From the NCBI RefSeq assembly GCF_037042905.1, contig NC_087254.1, positions 19,710,603-19,774,602 of the forward strand: DNA of 64,000 nucleotides, read 5' to 3'. This document shows, one piece after another, positions 46,001 through 61,000 of this stretch (positions within the stretch are counted from its first letter, which is position 1; every line of letters begins with the position of its first letter). The stretch is from Lytechinus pictus. Its lineage: Eukaryota; Echinodermata; Echinoidea; Temnopleuroida; Toxopneustidae. The position numbers and the translations under genes were made by a program. The notes under the pieces were generated by a model. That model made no database searches and was not told where the DNA came from. It was given only the letters and a program-made list of their open reading frames with translations.

Positions 46001-49000
46001 GGAGTGAAGCGACCAAGCTTGTCATTGGGGCACTTTTGCATTTTGTAAAGTGAAATTGAAGGATTTTTTACTTTCATGCATGTACACTTTTGGTGAATTT
46101 TGTGAAAATTTTCAATAAAAATATGTAAGTTTTCAAAATTTCTTGGGGAGGGCAGATGCCCCCTGCCCCCCCCCCTTTGCTGCGTACAGTGACTACGGTC
46201 ACAATGGGTGTAATAAAGAAATAAAATGAAGAAATGTAGGAGGTGAAACAGGGGTTGGATTTTGAATGCCGTCATGCATGTGTTTTGGCTTTATGGTGAC
46301 TGCATAGGCCTACAGGTGTACTTGTAAATATTATTTGAAAACACAAAATGAATGGGAGATTGTTGACCTTTACAACATGTAGGTGAGATTGATTTAAATG
46401 CCATTCTGGCAAGTTTGTTTCTTTGAATTTAAATGGTGAAGGCCACAGGGAGAATGTCTTTGTCAATGAACAAAATCATTGTCTTACTTTTTTGTCTGTG
46501 GAGTAGAATTGGCACACACGGTTTTATTGATTTTAAATCTCCCATGTTTATTGATGGTGCTTTGTGGCAATGCAGTGTGATTTCTCTTTATCAAAATCAT
46601 GTACATTTTTTCACAGCATAGCCAGACCCCTACTTTGCTGTGCAAACCATTTGCAAGAGGAAAGTAGTCTGAATAAATGTAGTCTTAAGTGAACATGTAG
46701 CAGTTTTATGCCTACACTGTACATGTACTTGTAGCCGGGGGGGGGGGGGGGGGGGGGGGGGCACTCAAATTATATTTTGATGGGGGTGTGCCTCACAAAA
46801 ACCTGAAGTAGGGCAGCACATTTTTGAAAGACTGCTATGCATAAAGTCTTTTGTATAGCATATTTTTACATAGGACTGTACATTACTTAAATATTTTAGA
46901 GCTTTTCTATGACCAAAACTGACTACAAGGTTTAAAGCATAGGGCCTTTGGAACTAAAATATGAAGCCGTGCGTGCAGCTGCAAGCTTTGCGATGCTAGC
47001 GCCTAACAATTTAGACATGGCTTGGGAACTGAGATGTTTCATAACACAGGTCTTGAGAGCGGTTCGCGCGGCTTCTGAGCGGAACTTTTGTCATTTGGAG
47101 TATCTATATGTAGGGAACTGAAAATTAGGACTGGAAAATGGGGTCATCAAAGCGGCCATCCCCGTACCACCAATATATATGAGTGCCCCACCTCCCTAGA
47201 TTTGTAAGCCCTATTAAACAGTGATCATAGAAATCATAAAAAAAAGTTTTTGTTCCTATTGCATGTAATGTAGGCTACATGTAGGCCTACATGTGCAATG
47301 TACATGTCTCCAAGTACATGATGGGTGTTGTGAGAACAACTCCGTGGTACATGTACATGTACAGTATGAATCTCCTTGTACATGACTACAGTATGTATCA
47401 TGTACCTGTACATGTACATTGTACCTGGGGGCCGTTTCATAAAGCTGTTCGTAAGTTAAGAGCGACTTCAAGAACGACTGGTGAACCTTTCTTGTGGTAT
47501 AAAATGGTATACACCGAAACGTTCATTGGCAAGGGTTTTGCGCGTAAAGAAGGATCACCAGTCGTTCTTAAAGTCGCTCTTAACTTACGAACAGCTTTAT
47601 GAAACACCCACCTGTACCCAGTGTACATTGAACTCAAAAGAACAATCTCAAGCAAATCACATGCTTTGCTACCTTACTAAGAACCCAGACAAGCATACTT
47701 CCTTTCCTTTACAGTGCATTGTTTGGAATCATTGTCTAGCGCAAGGCTCAGTAATTTGATGATTAAGAGTTGATTATTGCTCCTCTTGTCATAAAATAAG
47801 ACAATTGTTTAATGTATGGCATCAGGAAGCATGTTTATATGTATATAGTCAAGAAACTTTTTTGTAAAACATAGAGAAAAGGGCGCAGTCAGTTATTGTT
47901 GGCTCAATTAACCCAGTGGCAGTACACATGTAGTCTGGCGGAAACATACATTACTATTGCCAAACATGTGACTTTGCCTGTAGATGTTGTAATGCATGTA
48001 GTTGGAAAATAGTTTTGTGAACTTCCTGTTTTTCACTTGTCAGTGGGGAAAACAGATGATTGTAGAAGATTTTGACAGTTCTGTGTTTAAAAAAAAATTG
48101 TTCAAATAGACTACATGTACATGTAACGTATATGTATGTGTGTTAACTGTGTGCATTGACCTTCAGAAACGTGTAGTACATGTATGCGTAGATGTAGCCC
48201 TTGCAGTCAAATGATGTACAACTACTTTTAGGCCTAGTTAAATTTTTTTTTAAAGGTTCAGGTACATGAAATGTATGTACATGCACGTACGTGTAGGCCT
48301 TCATTGTAGCCATTGTATGAGAAAGGAAATTTGTGAACATATACATGTACATGTAGGCCTTTTAGTTTGGCATATACACTGTATATTGTAGCTACATACA
48401 TGTAGGAATTTGTTTGAAAAAAATTATCACTCCTGCAATGTACCTATTCAAAGCTGTTTCAAATGGTCAATTTATTCTGAACTGGTATTACACAGAACAT
48501 GTGCACCGGGGGGGGGGGGGGCACTCACATATATTGGTGGTAGGGGGACGTGCCACTTTGATGACCCCCTTTTTCAGACCTACATGTAATGTTCAGTTCT
48601 CTAGATACTCCGAATGACAAAAGTTCAGTTAAGAAGCCACCCAGCCCCACTCGCAAGACCCCGTTACGAGAAATCTCAGTTCCCCAGCCCTGCCAAAATT
48701 GTCAAGCGTGAGCACCGCATGCGAGAGGATGCACGTACGGCTTCGCAACTCCCTACATATAACTACATGTAGTAGCCAGTCAATGCATGGCTAGCGCATG
48801 CACAACGCTCTACCTACAGTGCCGCGATCCCGTTCCGTAAACCCTGTTTTTCACACCGCGCAGCAGGGTTGGCACGTTTTAAACGGTGTGTTTTAAAACA
48901 TGTTTTAAAACGCGTTTTAAAACACCCGTTTTTTTTACAAAAAAAACGTGTTTTAAAACACCTCATAGACTTGTGTGTTATAAATATGCATGGATGTGAT

Positions 49001-52000
49001 TTTACATGAATATATTTTTTATACTTTTTTTCTTAAGTGGTATATTATTTTCTTCTAACTAAATCTCTTTCTCACCACCACTCTTTTTCTCCTCTCTCTT
49101 TCCCCCCTTATTCTCCCCCTTTCCATTGCTTTGTCATGTTCCTTTCCTCCTGTTCAATTATGTAGATTAATCTATATATTATCATTTTAACAAGCATTTG
49201 AGTGTTGTGCTCACTTTTAGACAGGGAAAGAAACACTATTTAAAATAAGCTCAAATATGTAATAGTAGTACTTGAATGAAATGGAAGTGTTGCACAAGCA
49301 CAATAATATTTTGCAAATAGACAGTATAACTGACATTGTAACCTTGAGGTACACACGAAAGTAGGTGAAACTTTGCGCTTTGTAAAGATGAAGAAAAGTA
49401 GTTTAATTCAGAATAAGATAATCAGCTAGCAAACCTTAAAGGACAAGTCCACCCCAAGAAAAAGGTATTATGCTGAAAATTTCATCAAAATCGGATGTAA
49501 AATAATGAAGTGATGACATTTTAAAGTTTCGCTTAATTTCGCAAAACAGCATTATGCTTGTTTGAATTTTCTCTACTGATTCAAATCAGCATTTTTCTGG
49601 GGTGGATTTGACCTTTAACCCTAACAATCCCAGGGGACTGCAATGGCCCCCTTAAAAATTTCTATGATAAATCCATAAGAACAGCAGGGCCACGCCATAT
49701 TGTTCAAGACTATTTTTTTTATACATGCATGGATATGCGGTTATGATATTACCATGGAGCTATCAACACATTGATAGCTCCATGATATTACACAAGTATT
49801 AAGCCAATGCAAATTTTTCGCCAACATTTTATCTGTATCAATATTTGTACTTTTTGTTAATGATTGGAAAATTATTGCCAATAATTTCCATTAAAAAACG
49901 ATAAAAAACCCCAAAAGTAACCACAAAATTGTACATAAGAAATTAAAAAAAAAAACAGTTAAAACAAACATTGAAAAAAACAATTTGATTAAAATTCCTC
50001 AATTAAAGAAATAAGCAGTTCAAGGGCCTAATATTTATAGATTTAAACCCAAACTTATATTTCATGCACTTGTGGGTACCCGCTAGGATGTGAAAGTCAT
50101 TGTAGCTTGTCCAGTACTGTGTGCGCCTCACTAGCGACTGACTGGAATACTACCCAGGGAGTGGAGGATGTGCATACATTGTGTGCGGGAATGACTGATT
50201 GAATCCGATGACTGGGTTAATAATATATCTGTAAAGTGCTTAGACACGTCGTTCCAATGTATTAAGCGCTATATAAAAGCGGACTATTATTATCATTATT
50301 ATTTATTTTACTTAAAATTTGTATAATTGATACAAATGAAATAAAGCCTATTGAGTAAATGAAATTAAGCTTTGAAAGCCTATAGTCTATAGATTATGTT
50401 GTTTTCTTACATAGTGCAACTTCTTCTCACCCCTATAGATTGATAAGACTAAAACAAACCTGAGACTACATGTATGAGGAATAAACTTATAAAATGTCAA
50501 CTTAATTTTTTGGCATTCAATTTCCTTGATTTAGTAATTTTGGGAAAAATATGAACTTTTCTGTTGAAAATTCAGTAACAAAAATTGTAGTCATCTCTTA
50601 ATACTCCAAAAATGTAATTAAAACATCAAGAGCTTAAATCATATTGTATTAAGTGTATAATTTAATTGATTTACAGGAAAATAACATCGTTCGTTGGAAA
50701 AAAAACGTTTTAAAACGATTTAAAACGTTTTAAAACAATAAAAAACGTTTTATTTTTTTTAAAATAAAAAACGTTTTTTATTACAACCCTGCCGTGCAGT
50801 ATATATTTAGTTCCCAAGACCACATACTTATACCCTTTTAGCCAGTTCCTTAGACCCCCACTTCAGAGTTTCATGAGGCACACCCCCATCAAAAAATAAT
50901 TTGAGTAATTTGGTTCACAAACTGGTTCTAAACTTCTAACCAGATTTTGCAAATACTGAAATTAGTGATCAAAATCAGCTCCTACTGCGCAAGCGCACTA
51001 GCAGAAATATGGCCAATATTGCCCTCTGGTTTTGTACAGTATTCTTTTGGGCAAAGCCCGTAGAGGGCAACATGGCAATGTTTACCCGTTGGTCTCGGAT
51101 CGAAAGTAGTGAGCGAAATATGACATTTAATACATGTACATACATCTGCTAAAATGCATTGTATAGGTAATAATGTACATGTAAAAGATGCTTGCACCTA
51201 CACGTACATGTATGTAGCAGGATTCCTGCTACAAGACCAGGCATAGTTCATTACTGTACATGTTACTGTACATGCAGGGTACGTATCTTGTATCACACAT
51301 GACATGTACATGTAATGAACATTCAACCTGCGTACAGTGTACATGTATGTGTTGGCTACTTGTTCATAATGCAATAAGAAACCCGGGGGGGGGGGGGCAG
51401 TCAAATGTATTGCTGTACACACGCGTGGCCAAATCATTTTCAAACACCCCCTATACGAGTTTTTCTCTGTGTGAAAAATAACCCCTAACAAGTTTTTCGC
51501 TGGCTCTATTTGCACATTTTGGCCCCTAAACAAGTTGTCGCCAGAATATGACCCCGGGGAAAAAGCTTTGGAAAAAAAGCATACCCTAAATACGTTTGAC
51601 CCTGCGATTGACCATTGACCAGTCTTTCAAAATTACTCCTTTTTTTTTAAATCAGTGTTTTTGATACCCTTAATGAGAGGACGCGCGGCCCACGTCCTAA
51701 ACTGAAAAAACATCCCTTTAAACGCATATTTTTGGTCACGCGTATGCACAGCAATATATTTGACTGCCCCCCCCCCCCCCCCCCCCCCCGGTAAGAAATG
51801 TGACTCAAGCTATGATGTGTATAAACCAGGTAAACTGAGCTGGACCTGTGACATTCCAAATGAATTTGTCACCTTCACTGGTGCACATAACAAGAAGCTG
51901 GAAAATACACTTCATTGTGAACTTGACATTGTTTGGCTTTCCACAGTATGTGATTACGACAATCCTTGGAGCGGTGTCGGGTTATTGTGCCACTGATGAT

Positions 52001-55000
52001 TCATTTATTTATCTTCCTTTGATTGCATTTCAATTGCTCTGTATGTTTACATTTTACCATTCACTAGACCCGGCAAGATTTTGATATCATTTTTTTTATC
52101 ACCCTGGGAATGATAATTTCAAGCTTTTTAGGGTGAGCAAAGTGTCAGGGTTATTTGGGGCCCTCTCTTTGTTAATATCAGTATGTGCAAATATCTACAT
52201 GTAAAGTATAGGCTTGATAGGCCTGTGTATAAAGCTAGTCTGCGGGGCAAACCCTACACTCGAGTTATGGGTCTGAATGTGCAGCCTACTCATGCCTTAT
52301 GTACTGAAGGCTCTCTCGCTTTTTTTGTATGTGCTAGTCTTTGCGTGGAGGCAGTACTTGTTGATCAAAGTTCCAATCAGGGTCTGTGCCTGCAGACTAT
52401 GTGTAAGCCTGCATGTAATAGGGAATGATGGGAGACTACATATATGTACAGTGTACATGGACTTGTTTAAAATACTGGACAAATTCTATTCTCTGATATG
52501 CATGTACGATGTACATGTACTCTAGTATTTGAAGCATTACAAAAATGAATTATGCTCAACTTAAAAAAAAAATAAATAAATAAAACTCATACATGTAAGT
52601 CTTACATACATGTATTTACAGTGCATGATATTCACATTCAATAATTTTATATTATAAAGGGCTTTTGTAATATATTAAGGCTTATACATGTACATGTAGA
52701 ATGGCCAAGTTCTGATACCAGGCAATAGTATATATAATTTGAAATTTGTATACTGTAGCATACATGTTATTTGACTCTGTCCACTGTGAGTGTATTTAAA
52801 CAGCGGAGCCATTATTTTGAGGTAAATATCAATTTTGCTACTTACATGTACATGTATGTAGTTTGACTAGTTTCCATTCTTTTAATGGCTGATTTGATTT
52901 CCAATATAGTTAAGAAAGAATATTTGATTTTGTTAAATACTTCCATTTTTTCTGCTATTATTATAAATGTTAATCAATTTGAAAGATTCAATATATATGT
53001 TTGACTTTCGCGTATCGGGTGTGGTGATATTTTTCAAGAGTGAAGGGGATGCATGTTTAATAATAAGATCCATTCATTGTGATTGAGTGAAGAGGTCATA
53101 AACTGCCTGGTTGGTTCCAAGTTGTGATCTTTTCAGCAGCATTCATACAATATACTCATTCATGTAGTCTAGAAAATAGAAATCGGAACTTTTCAACTTT
53201 TGTACAGTATTGGAGTTTTTTGTTTTAAAATGAAGAGGAAATGTAGGCCTATATGGTACATGGGGAAGGGGGGGGGGTGCAAATAAATCCTTTGCTCAAA
53301 TTATCTATCCATACTGTACATGTACATTTAGTTCAGTTTCATTCATTTATGATTTGAATATGAATTTGTGAATTGTGAAATTTACATGTATTAATCGGTT
53401 CAAAGATTTTTTTAATTTTTCTTTATAGTGCATGGGATCTGAATCGAAACAACACAATTATGTCTCAGTTTGCACACATTTTACAGGCCTACAGAATTGT
53501 ATAATATAGTATGTTTCACATTTCAGTGGTAAAAGTTGCTTTGAATCAGGGAAAGAGATCCCCAGACCCCTCCAGTACACTACAAACATGTACATGTACA
53601 GTGTAGGCCCAACATATTATGTGTGTCTGTTACTAGGCATACATTTTATGTGGGCTACATGTATGTACAGTATGAGTGTACAGTGTATATTCTGTGAGCG
53701 AAAAAGAATCTTATCTTGAAGTTAATCAGATTGTCCTTCCTTTCTGTGGCCACAGATCCTCTTTGTTTGTGAAAGGAATTAAAAATAGGATTAAGAATAT
53801 CTTATAATGTGGGATCTTATTAACATATAGCTGTCTATAGCTGCAGGCTTAGACCATGGAGTGTCTCCACGTGTTGTATGCCCACTTAAAGGTCAAGTCC
53901 ACCTCAGGAAAATGCTGGCTTGAATAAATAGAGACAAATCTAACTAGCATAGTGCTGAAAATTTCATCAAAATCGGATGTAAAATAAGAAAGTTATCACA
54001 TTTTAAAATTTCGCTTTTTTTTCACAAAACAGTGATATGCACAACTAGGTGAGTCAGTCGATGATGTCCATCACTCACTATTTCTTTTGTTTTTTATTGT
54101 TTGGATTATACAATATTTCATTTTTTACAGGTTTGACTTTAAGAGCCAACTTGACTGAACCATAAAATGTTAAACAATGATAATTCCACATTTTCAGGGA
54201 GAAATAATACTTTGTTTCACAGGACAATGAGAAAATTTGAATATTTCATGTAATAAAATACAAAAGAAATATTTAGTGAGTGAGTGATGTCATCAGTTCC
54301 CTCATTTGCATGCCAACCGGGATGTGCACATAACTACATGTACTTCGTGAAACTTCAAAATATCATAACTTTCTTATTTTACATCCGATTTTGATGAAAT
54401 TTTCAGTGTTATGCTTGTTGGATTTTTCTCTTTTTATTCAAATCAACTTTTTGTTTGGGTGGACTTGTCCTTTAATGTACATGTCATCATTATGTACAGT
54501 GTAGGTCTATGGGCCTTTTCACATGTGAATCTTAATCATCATTGTAGTGATGATTGCAATTCGTCTTTAGAATCATCGGACCTATCACATGCTCACTTGA
54601 AAACTTGAAAACTGTGATTTCAATTCGAATTCCCGAGAGAAGGCGGATTTGTTATTGGTGACTTGTCAATCAAAGCACTGCATTGCAAATACTAACTACG
54701 ATGAGTGCATGACAATTGTATTATCTACGGAAGTAAGCTCTGCCCCCCAAATGGAGTACAAGCCTTTCACACTAATTCTAACAGTAATTTGAGTGAAACT
54801 TAACAGGAATTCTCATCCAGAGTAGAATTTGAATTCGTGATTGTGATTAGCATTCGTGATTCTAGTTTGGTTTCACATGTGCTAAAATTTCGTCATTAGC
54901 CTTATTTTTCACCGGAATCAGCATTCAAATTATGATTTTATTACCGTGTGAAAAGGCGGTACATAACTATCTTGGTGTACATTATACATACTGCAGTAAA

Positions 55001-58000
55001 GAGGTGGGGGGGGGGGGGGGTGGGCAGTAATTTGGGCCATCCCTTTTTAATTGTAGTTGCTGTAAAACCCTGCCCCCCCCCCTCCCGGTACACATTGTGA
55101 TGGAAATGGGCTACAGCCTACATGTTGTATGAGGTGGTATATGAGATACTATGTAGAAGTCTCAAATCCTGTTGGGACACTTACAGGTATATGCCTATAT
55201 GTGTATGTAGGCTTATTCTGTTTTTAGATATTATTATTAAACAACTGAATAGGCCTACAGGTGTACATGTACATCAGTTTTTCAAATGAACTTCATGAAT
55301 TAATGAACATTTTATATACACGTACATGTTTATTAATTCATGAAGTTCACGTATGCACAACTTGTTACAGCTTATGTATTATGAGTTTTCATACTGTAAA
55401 TTATTTAAGCAAATATTGAGAAAATTTTGGTAATGTCATGTACCTGTATATGTAGATATCATATCATTTAAGAAAAAAAAAGAAAAACAAACAATGAATT
55501 TCTAATATACATGTAGACCCTAAAATTTTCCGAATTGTTCCAATATGTGGATGGTTACAGTTTGTTTTCATGTTTAAGAATACATGTCTTTTATTTCTCT
55601 TTCTTTCTTTCTTTCACAGAACAACGGTAACATCCTTAGAAGACTTTGAGCATAGACTAAATTCAGTAAGTTATTATTATCTTATTTATTAACTACTGTA
55701 TAATTCAGCATTATCTACACAGAGACACACTATGTATTACATTGGATATAGCCTTAGGTGTTGTTTTAAAGAAATTAATCTTGCCCAGTTGGTCTCCATA
55801 AATCACCTGGGACTAGTGCAGCACAATGTGAATGAATCTGGGATTTGAAACCATGGCCCTCTGTTTCTTCAAGGGTGAGAGTCAGAACCTACAGACCATG
55901 CTACATGGTGGGGGTGTCATGGTCTGGTTACGAATCTTGTCTTTCGGTGAGAGGGACGTAGGTTCGAATCTCACCCACAGCATGTTTTTCTTCAGCAAGA
56001 AATTTACCCTCATTGTGCTGCACTCAACCCAGGTGAGGTGAATGGGTACCCGGCAGGATTACATGCAATTCTTTGAATGCACAATAAAGTGCCTAATAGC
56101 AGCTGGGGTAATTATACATGTAGCTCGCAATTGAATAGGAAACTAGATAAATCGGTGCCTCATATTTGTACTGTACATGTACATGTAGAGTGTATACTTG
56201 CTGGTTAAAAACCAGAAGAATCTTTATTTTAATGCAACTCTTGCGGAAGTACAAAAAGGAAAAACATATTGTTTATGGCAGGAAATGTATTGAAATTTAC
56301 ATTTGAATAATGGAATTGTGAATTATAATCATGTGATTTAAAAATCTGTTGCACATGGTACAAGTATCAAACTAAAAGATTTTATGTACAGCTGTCAGAA
56401 ATGATATCAGAAACAAAAATTTTCTGCCCGGTTCTTTTTTGAAGTGTCTTATAAATTTCATAATCAAGGATTCATGCATTCATTCAATCAAGTATCCATT
56501 TTGATATATTCAAGTACTTTGTACAATGTAGAATTTTGTACTTCTGGTAGGGCGTTGCTCAATTGGACCGCATGTAATATTCAATTTGATTTCAAAGCTT
56601 TTAGGTCTCCCCACGAGGATTACACCTGTCTGTACATTTGCAAGTATTTCTGACATTTCATTGAAAAGCAGTTCAAAATCTGACATTCCTTTGAATAAAA
56701 GATTACATGCTCCAGCAAATAACAGCAAGGGGCCCTGTTTCTCTCAAAAGAATGATCTGTAAAGGTATTTTAACTTCTTAACAATGGTTATTTACTTCTG
56801 TTTACCCCCTACAGAACAATAAGTGAAAAATGAATTATATTTTTTCAACCTTAAGGACAGTTTCAATTTCAATTTTTTTCCCCATTCTATTTGATATATT
56901 TTTTTTCAGTTCCTTTTGACTTTGGATTGCATTTAAATGATAAAATGTCTAAAAGCCCTTGTTAGGGTTGACATTGAGAATAAATTTAAGGTCATCAGTA
57001 CCACATTCTGTACGCTGACACTTTTGCGGTGGATTTGTTATACATGTAGTTTTGCATGTCCAGTTATGCCAAATTTTCTACTTCTAAATATTGTCTTTGG
57101 TTTAATTATTTTTTTTAGGTTTATCCCCTATTCATTGTACATGTCCAAGTAGTACAGGCATACTACTTGGAGATATATACAATAAATAGAGGATAAATCT
57201 GTAGGCTTCAATCTGCACAAAATTTTATTTTACAAACATGTTTTGCTCTCAACATGAAGGTTTTCCAAGTGTAGGGTCCATGTGTCATATACGTGAATTT
57301 CAAGGGATTGTATAGAAGTGAAAGACACCATATGGCTTCCGCTTGGCACACTCATGACAAACTAAAATGTCACATTCATGTGAGGAGTCATACCTTGTGG
57401 GAAAAGTGAGATTTTAGATTGATGCTACTGGATTCACCAGTCAACATTTTCAAATTGACTGGCATGGGAAGTTATTGCTTAGCAGTAGTTTACTGTAACC
57501 CAAAGTGACTCAGATTACAAAGATTTTTTTTCTTTCTTTCTCATGATGCCATCCAGCACACACACTTTATACAGTACATATATACATGTACATGCATCTT
57601 TTGTACAGCTTGTCCCACAAAAAATGCTAATGACACTAGATGGGTATGATATGAAAATTGCAATATATTTTTGTCTTGCCTGATTTTATCTTTATACCCG
57701 CCACCTGCAATTCATTTTCTACAACGCATAAAATTTAAGCCAGTTGTGTTTAAGATAAATGCTAGTTTACAATTATAAAATTGTATACAATATGATTTAC
57801 ATGTAGTTATTTTCAAATTATATCGATTCAGAGTGTCATTAGCATTTTTTATGTGGGACATACTGTACTTGTTCTGTGATCATAGGTTTCTCTCGATCCT
57901 GTGTACATAGACAAAATTTCTGTGTCATTTACATGATCCACTGTTTGAATATGTACACATCCAGAGGCCCTACATCATGTACATGTAAAGTGAAAAGAAA

Positions 58001-61000
58001 ACTATGCATTTTGTTTTCATGCTATAAAGAATACAAGAGTCCAAAAAATAAATGCTTCTAGGAATGCTTGCATTTCGATTCCTTATCAAGGGGGCATGAT
58101 GCAATCAAAGAGCTCTGTAATATCTCCTTGTTGTAATTTACAGTGCCGGGGAGAAAAATATTCCCAATCCTACAGTACTATGCAAATGTGTTAAATTACA
58201 CTATCAGCATTGCTTGCATGACTGGCCATGCCAATACTTCCACTGGGCATTTCCACAACCGGCGGCGGCGAGTGACGTGTACAATCGTCAGAAAAGATAT
58301 TTCAGGGGAAATGAAATCTAAAGGAACTGTGTAGGCGGTCTGGCTTGGTCGCGTACCAAGGTTGCTCAGCAGGTCTTATTATGGAAAGATATATTTTGAA
58401 TCAATAGATACTTAGATCTATATTTGAAGTTTAATATTATCCAGTTTACTTTCTGAAAATGTTATTTTGATCTTCAGAGTACAGTGTATATATGATTATA
58501 TCCATTGATACATATTATGTGTATTTCATCTGCCACAATGACATAAACAATGTCATGCACATGTGAACATTGGCCCCCAACATGGGTATATGTCTTTTAA
58601 TTTTGTGATAAAGCACTTCAAGTTGATATAGAAGTATAGAGCCCTTGCAGGTTATTGTCTACCCAATATCAGTGATTATGAAAAAGGAACTACATGTAGT
58701 TCCCTCCTCAATAAAAGATGAAATTGCATCTGTATGCTTGTATTTGGCATATACATGCTTAAATTAAACCATGAGAAATATTTAAATGAGAATGCAATCT
58801 CGCATGCAGTCGTCTTTGAAGCCCTTGTACTGTAGCTATCTAATTTATTTGGCCTAATGCATCTTCGCCTGAAGCTGAGCTGTCAGTGCGGGAGATGCTC
58901 GCTTCTTATTCTAATGTACCTGAGTCACCCAGTGCTCTTAATATTGGACTCAATCTAATCCCTTCCCGTCTGGACCTATCCTAATTAAGAAGACCTCAGA
59001 AACAGATGGGTATAATATGAAGTCAGCCCTTGAAGAATAATACTGCGTACTATCTTCACTGTTAGAATATTTGCCTTGTACTTTTCCTGATCATAATTTG
59101 GGTATTGTGTGCCTGTTATTACAGTTTATTGTGAATAGTACATTTATTTACATTATTACCGGTATTAGAAAAGTTGACCCTGGCATCATTTCAGTTAAAT
59201 AATAAAAAAAAAAAAAAAATTAGGAGAAAAAAATCATACTATCGAAGGTTTGAATTATTTTTTATTATATACAGTACTAGACTCATAGTATACATACATG
59301 TAGCTCAGCAGCAGCAGTGGTAGAAGTAGTACATGAAGTGTTACTAGCGGTAGTATTTTTGCAATTATTGTTTTTGATGATGTTGACTTGTGTATAATTG
59401 ATCTGTTGCTATGTCTAATAAAGTAGCAAAGTGTCTATCTGTCATTACATTTGTACTGGACATGAATATTTGAAAACCATTTCCTTATTTGCTTTTCAAG
59501 GGGAAGTTTTTTACTTCAGAAACTCAGAAAATCAGAAACTGAAACTGAAATTCTGAAAACCATTTACTTTGAAATATTATAGTAATGCTCGTCAATTACA
59601 GCTAAAGAATATGATGTTTAGTGTGGTGATTAGCCATTAGACATTGTTGATTCGGAAAACTAATTGATTTACGTATTTGTCTTCCTCTGTTACTTTCTCT
59701 TTCTCTCTCTGTTTTTCAAAACAAATTTCTTCCTTATCTTCTACATATCATCTACCTTTATCGTGTTTCTCTTTTTCTGTCTTCCCTGTGTCTTCCCATC
59801 TTTTACTTCTCTGTCTTCCTAAACCCTCAATTCTCTTTTAACTCTTCACTCCCTCTTTTTCATTTGGTTTCTTCCATCTTTCTTACCCCCTCCTCTTTTC
59901 CCCTATCCCCTCTTGCCTCATCTTCCTATCTTCTGCAGGCAATTGAAAGAAATGCCTTCCTAGAGAATGAACTTGATGAGAAGGAGTCATTAGTGGTCAC
60001 AGTTCAAAGGTTAAAAGATGAAGCAAGAGGTAGGTTTATTTCTACAGAACAATGCTACAGGGACATTGAACTGGCATCAGGGCCCCGTCTTACAAAGAGT
60101 TGTGATTGATCCAGTCAACCACAACTATGGATAGCCCGCAATGTCAACATATAGAATGCAAATTTGTTCAAAAAATGTATATTCATATTTCATTATTCTT
60201 TTGAAGATTCAGTGTGATTCTCTTTTTTTTACTAATATTATGGCAAAATTTCCTGTAGAAAAAAATATGGTACACTGTATGGTTGGATTTCCATATTGTT
60301 GAGATTTATTGGATTTATTGTAACTCTTTGTATAAAGATGGGGCCCAGAATGATAATTACCATTGGTTAGAGTGGATTCATTTTTGTTGGTGTGAGTGTA
60401 CATACATGTAGAAGTTGTAAATTTGAAGACAAGTTTGATTGTTACATAGTCAGTGGACTTTGTCAGGTATATCTGTAGAAAATACAAAACCTGTCTGACA
60501 TAATGTGACTTGTCCTGAACTCACCAATATTGGTAAATTCATATTCGAAAAAACAAAATCCATCAAAGATTTTCAAAGTTATTAGAATTTTGACTATTTG
60601 GTTTATGACTTCATTTGCAAGCAGCTTCCCCTTTATCATGAATTAGAAAAATCAATACAATGTCATTTTCTCAAACTATTGAAAATGAGTTTTACTCTAC
60701 CTCTAGTTTATTAACAGACAAATTATTTCACACTCACTCCTGAAAAATGAAATTTTTAGTCATCTTGAACCTTTAAAATCTAAAATTTACGTATTTTATA
60801 TTACATAACATATGAGGCAGCTGCTTGTAAGTGATGCTACAAATCAAAAACCTAAAATTCTGGTGACTCATTATAGTCTTTCATGGATTTTCCTCAAACC
60901 CTCCCCAATATTTTTTAATTACATTTTCTGCTATTTTTACATTAAACTTTTTATCAGTGTGAACTTATCCTTTGAAGTAGAAGCATTTGAAGCAGCTATA

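Larger units (their letters stand above)
48864..50791. mobile_element. hAT-like non-autonomous element with 8-bp target duplication
   Basis: Ends CAGGGTTG and CAACCCTG are inverted, each next to TTTTAAAACG-type repeats. The flanking 8-mers are CCGCGCAG (48856-48863) and CCGTGCAG (50792-50799), a 7/8 match as expected of a hAT target site duplication. The 1.93 kb body has no transposase ORF and carries a TTAA MITE (49437) and a SINE (50060). Confidence 0.8.
48509..50920. mobile_element. Poly-G/GCACTCA TIR element, copy 2, inverted and interrupted
   Basis: Begins with poly-G and GCACTCACATATATTGGTGG, the reverse complement of the right end of the element at 46735. It ends with GAGGCACACCCCCATCAAAA, the reverse complement of that element's left end. 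Its middle is interrupted at 48864-50791 by a hAT-like element. Confidence 0.7.

Noticed and set aside
47256..47655. Near-identical ORFs on opposite strands
   Set aside because: They are mirror readings of the fold-back MITE at 47425-47612, not genes.
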